In this document: one piece after another, positions 4,497-7,276 of the stretch
How the letters are laid out: every line of letters begins with the position of its first letter
How positions within the stretch are numbered: position 1 is the stretch's first letter
Assembly: GCA_030601605.1 (NCBI GenBank)
Contig: JAUVTI010000099.1
Span: 1 to 7,276, forward strand
Reading direction: 5' to 3'
From: Gemmatimonadales bacterium
Lineage (GTDB): Bacteria; Gemmatimonadota; Gemmatimonadetes; Gemmatimonadales; GWC2-71-9
DNA length: 7,276 nt
Notes under the pieces: generated by a model
What the model saw: only the letters and a program-made list of their open reading frames with translations
Database searches by the model: none
Told to the model about the DNA's origin: nothing
Position numbers and translations under genes: made by a program

Positions 4497-7276
4497 ATGA
4501 GCTTCGTCCACCTCCATACCCACTCCGAGTACTCCCTGTTGGACGGTGCGAATCGGATACCCGATCTCGTGGCCAAGGTTTCGGAGCTGGGGATGGACTC
4601 CCTAGCGATCACCGACCACGGCAACCTCCACGCGGCCTGGTCGTTCTACGAGCACGCCAAGAAGGCCGGAATCCGGCCGATCCTGGGGTTCGAGGCGTAC
4701 GTCGCCTTCGGATCGCGCCACGCCCGGGAGAAACCGGCGGGGGCGCCGGCCCAGAACTCCCACCTCGTGCTGCTGGCCAGGAACCGCACCGGATACCACA
4801 ACCTGATCAAGCTCTCCTCGATCGGATACCTGGAGGGTTACTACCGGCGGCCGCGCATCGACAAGGAAGTGCTGGAGCAGCATCGAGAGGGGATCATCGG
4901 GCTCGCAGCGTGCCTCTCGGGAGAGGTTTCGCTGTGGTTGCGCCAGGGCAACTACGAGGAGGCCAGGAAATCGGCGGAGTGGTTCGCGCGCGTGCTCGGC
5001 CCCGACGGCTTCTGGCTCGAGGTCCAGGACCACGGCATCCCCGACGAGAAGGTCGTGAAGGAGGGGATGTTCAAGCTGGCCGACGACCTGGGGATCCCCG
5101 TCGTTGCCACCAACGATGCGCACTACCTGGAGCGGGCCGACCACGAGGCGCACGACTGCCTGCTCGCCATCGGGACCGGCAAGGATCTGGACGACCCCAC
5201 CCGGTTCCGGTTCTACGGCCAGGAGAGCTACGTCAAATCGGAAGCGGAGATGGCCGCGCTGTTCCCGGGACGAGCGGCCGTCCTCGAGCACACCGCCCGC
5301 GTGGCCGAACTGTGCGAGTTCGATTTCGAGAAGCGCTACTTCCTGCCCGAGTTCCCGCTGCCCAAGGAGTTCTCCACCGAGAACGACATGCTGGTCGACC
5401 TCGCGACTGGCGGCGCCAAGGGCCGCTACGGCGAGGATCTCCCCGTCGAGGTGAAGCAGCGACTCGACTACGAGTTGGACGTCATCACCAAGACCGGTTA
5501 CGCCGGCTACTTCCTGATCGTCTACGACTTCATCAAGGCGGCGAAGGAGCGCGGCATTCCGGTGGGCCCCGGCCGCGGTTCGGCGGCGGGGTCGCTCGTG
5601 TCCTACAGCCTCGGCATCACCAACGTCGACCCGCTTCGCTTCGACCTGCTGTTCGAGCGGTTCCTGAACCCCGAGCGCATCTCGATGCCGGACATCGACG
5701 TGGACTTCTGCTACGAGCGGCGCGGCGAGGTGATCGAGTACGTGCGGCAGCGCTATGGAGCGACGAGCGTGGGCCAGATCATCACGTTCGGGACGCTCAA
5801 GGCGCGCGCGGCGGTGCGCGACATAGCGCGCGTGCTGCGCGTCAGTCCCGCCGACGCCGATCGCATCGCCAAGCTCATCCCGTCCGGCCCCGGCTACCAG
5901 CTGTCCGTTGCCGAGGCGGTCAAGAAGGTGCCCGAACTCACCCACCTGGTGCGCCAGGACGCCACCATCGAGCGGCTGGCCGACCTGGCGCAGCGGATCG
6001 AGGGTCTGGCGCGCCACGCATCGGTGCACGCCGCCGGTATCGTGATCGCACCCGGTCCGCTCGACGAGTACGTGCCTGTCTGTACACCTCCCCAGCAGCG
6101 CAGCAACGGAGGGGAAGACGCGATCATCACGCAGTTCGACATGATCGCGCTCGAGAAGGTCGGCATGCTCAAGATGGATTTCCTGGGGCTCAGGACCCTC
6201 ACGGTGATCCACGACGCGGTGGAGATGATCAAGGAGCGGCACGGCGTCGAGCTGGACATGGACGCCGTCGACCTGGTCGATCCCGCGGTCTCCGACATGC
6301 TGCGCGAGGGACGCACCGGCGGCGTGTTCCAGTTCGAGTCGCCGCTGGCCACCGAGATGCTGTACCAGATGCGTGTGGACCGGTTCGACGACCTGGTGGC
6401 CACCAACGCCCTGGTGCGGCCGGGCCCGCTCGACTCCGGCATGCACCATGTGTACACACGGCGCAAGCGAGGCGAGGAGGAGGTCCGCTACCCACACCCC
6501 GACCTGAAAGAGGTGCTCGAGCCCACTTACGGGGTGATCATCTACCAGGAACAGGTGATGCGGATCGCCAACGTGCTCGCGGGCTACACGCTGGCCGAAG
6601 CCGACGTGCTCCGCAAGGCGGTAGGGAAGAAGATCCAGAAGCTGATCGAGGAGGAGCTCGACCGGTTCGTGGAGCGCGCCGCTGCGCGCGGCTACAAGCG
6701 CATGCTGGTCGAGGACATCGCGGGACAGATTCAGACCTTCGGGCGCTACGGATTCAACAAGTCCCACTCGGTCGCCTACAGCATCATCTCGTTCCAGACC
6801 GCGTGGCTCAAGGCGCATTACCCGGCCGAGTTCATGGCTGCCCTGCTCTCCTCTGAGATCGGGGACACCGACAGGGTGGTGTCGTACATCAACGAGGCGC
6901 GCGAGCTGAGCCTCGAGGTGCTCCCCTCATCGGTGAACCAGTCCGGCTGGAAGTTCACCGTGATCGGAGACGATCAGATCAGGTTCGGGCTCGGCGCCGT
7001 GCGCAACGTGGGGCGCGGCGCCATCGAATCGATCATAGAGGGACGCGAGTCCGGCCCCTACACCTCGCTCACCGACTTCTGCGAGCGCGTGGACCTCAGG
7101 CTCTGCAACAAGCGGGTGAACGAGTCGCTGATCGCCGCGGGGGCGCTGGACCAGCTCGGCAACAACCGGGCCCAGTTGACCGCAGCCCTGGATCACGCTC
7201 TGCACGAGGCGCAGCTGAGACAGGCGGATCGTGCCTCGGGACAGGTCTCCCTGTTCGGCGACGCCAAGGCGGCGGC
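4497..7276 (+). CDS. dnaE: DNA polymerase III alpha subunit, DnaE1 (3' end beyond window)
   Basis: Replicative C-family polymerase, catalytic core of the replisome; 926 full codons are present, uninterrupted, of a usual length near 1,150-1,200. The N-terminal PHP domain (1 to about 270) begins HLHTHSEYSLLDG and keeps all nine metal ligands: H7, H9, D16, H41, E66, H89, C139, D207 and H209. The palm has GRGSAAGS (359-366), PDIDVDF with catalytic D401 and D403 (numbering coincides with E. coli), and D561 in KMDFLGLRTL. Fingers motifs YGVIIYQEQVM and YGFNKSHS (751-758) follow, then WLKAHYPAEFMAA. The beta-binding region with a helix-hairpin-helix-like segment ends with QVSLF (916-920), the internal clamp-binding motif. 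The OB-fold and tau-binding end are missing. The start is bounded by an in-frame TGA at 4482: only ATG 4497 or the GTG just before it fit. AGGAG at 4473-4477 is too far away to serve as ribosome site. Transcribed divergently from the protease operon. Confidence 0.98.
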   Translation, partial: MSFVHLHTHSEYSLLDGANRIPDLVAKVSELGMDSLAITDHGNLHAAWSFYEHAKKAGIRPILGFEAYVAFGSRHAREKPAGAPAQNSHLVLLARNRTGYHNLIKLSSIGYLEGYYRRPRIDKEVLEQHREGIIGLAACLSGEVSLWLRQGNYEEARKSAEWFARVLGPDGFWLEVQDHGIPDEKVVKEGMFKLADDLGIPVVATNDAHYLERADHEAHDCLLAIGTGKDLDDPTRFRFYGQESYVKSEAEMAALFPGRAAVLEHTARVAELCEFDFEKRYFLPEFPLPKEFSTENDMLVDLATGGAKGRYGEDLPVEVKQRLDYELDVITKTGYAGYFLIVYDFIKAAKERGIPVGPGRGSAAGSLVSYSLGITNVDPLRFDLLFERFLNPERISMPDIDVDFCYERRGEVIEYVRQRYGATSVGQIITFGTLKARAAVRDIARVLRVSPADADRIAKLIPSGPGYQLSVAEAVKKVPELTHLVRQDATIERLADLAQRIEGLARHASVHAAGIVIAPGPLDEYVPVCTPPQQRSNGGEDAIITQFDMIALEKVGMLKMDFLGLRTLTVIHDAVEMIKERHGVELDMDAVDLVDPAVSDMLREGRTGGVFQFESPLATEMLYQMRVDRFDDLVATNALVRPGPLDSGMHHVYTRRKRGEEEVRYPHPDLKEVLEPTYGVIIYQEQVMRIANVLAGYTLAEADVLRKAVGKKIQKLIEEELDRFVERAAARGYKRMLVEDIAGQIQTFGRYGFNKSHSVAYSIISFQTAWLKAHYPAEFMAALLSSEIGDTDRVVSYINEARELSLEVLPSSVNQSGWKFTVIGDDQIRFGLGAVRNVGRGAIESIIEGRESGPYTSLTDFCERVDLRLCNKRVNESLIAAGALDQLGNNRAQLTAALDHALHEAQLRQADRASGQVSLFGDAKAA

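Noticed and set aside
4431..4523. N-terminal extension of the lipoprotein to an ATG at 4523
   Set aside because: It would place 31 non-signal residues ahead of the lipoprotein signal, overlap the start of dnaE, and contain the predicted promoter.
4602..6818. 738-codon minus-strand open frame antisense to dnaE
   Set aside because: Long antisense frames arise when codon third positions are nearly all G or C. The product is rich in His, Val, Leu and Asp with no recognisable fold and mirrors a highly conserved gene.
4463..6856. 797-codon plus-strand open frame overlapping dnaE in another phase
   Set aside because: It begins at a TTG inside the promoter region and is rich in Arg, Gly and Pro in the way of an off-frame GC-rich gene; the true frame is dnaE from 4497, with every catalytic motif in place.

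Overview
The window is GC-rich (by eye roughly two thirds G+C) bacterial chromosome with four clear genes in two divergent units. The outer-membrane barrel, the large Ig/TIG-bearing lipoprotein metalloprotease, the DUF2265-type aminopeptidase and an Mtb-like DnaE1 together suggest a Gram-negative, didermic, high-GC environmental bacterium. Gemmatimonadota is my best guess, from remembered resemblance of the lipoprotein and barrel to proteins of that phylum; I could not run a search.

Left and centre (172-4430, all minus strand): a tightly packed three-gene operon read right to left. It begins with a secreted lipoprotein carrying two Ig-like domains and an HEFQH metalloprotease domain (4430-2229). 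Three bases later comes an outer-membrane beta-barrel of the PorV/UPF0164 type (2225-1266). This overlaps by four bases (GTGA) with a membrane-anchored HEIAH aminopeptidase (1269-172). Two unrelated zinc proteases bracketing one outer-membrane barrel look like a cell-envelope proteolysis module.

Right (4497-7276, plus strand): dnaE, the replicative DNA polymerase III alpha subunit. It is open to the window edge, so about 927 residues are present and the C-terminal OB-fold and tau-binding region lie outside. Its PHP domain keeps all nine metal ligands, so it probably has a working proofreading nuclease. A clamp-binding QVSLF motif is the last recognisable element before the cut.

Between the two units lie only 66 bases (4431-4496). 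They hold candidate sigma-70-type promoters pointing both ways whose -35 boxes overlap on the same TTGACAA. Each predicted transcription start falls at or within a few bases of its start codon, and neither gene has a usable Shine-Dalgarno sequence. Leaderless, mutually exclusive divergent transcription is therefore a testable idea.

Left edge (1-171): a non-coding stretch downstream of the operon with a 12-bp imperfect inverted repeat, then the possible first four codons of another minus-strand gene.
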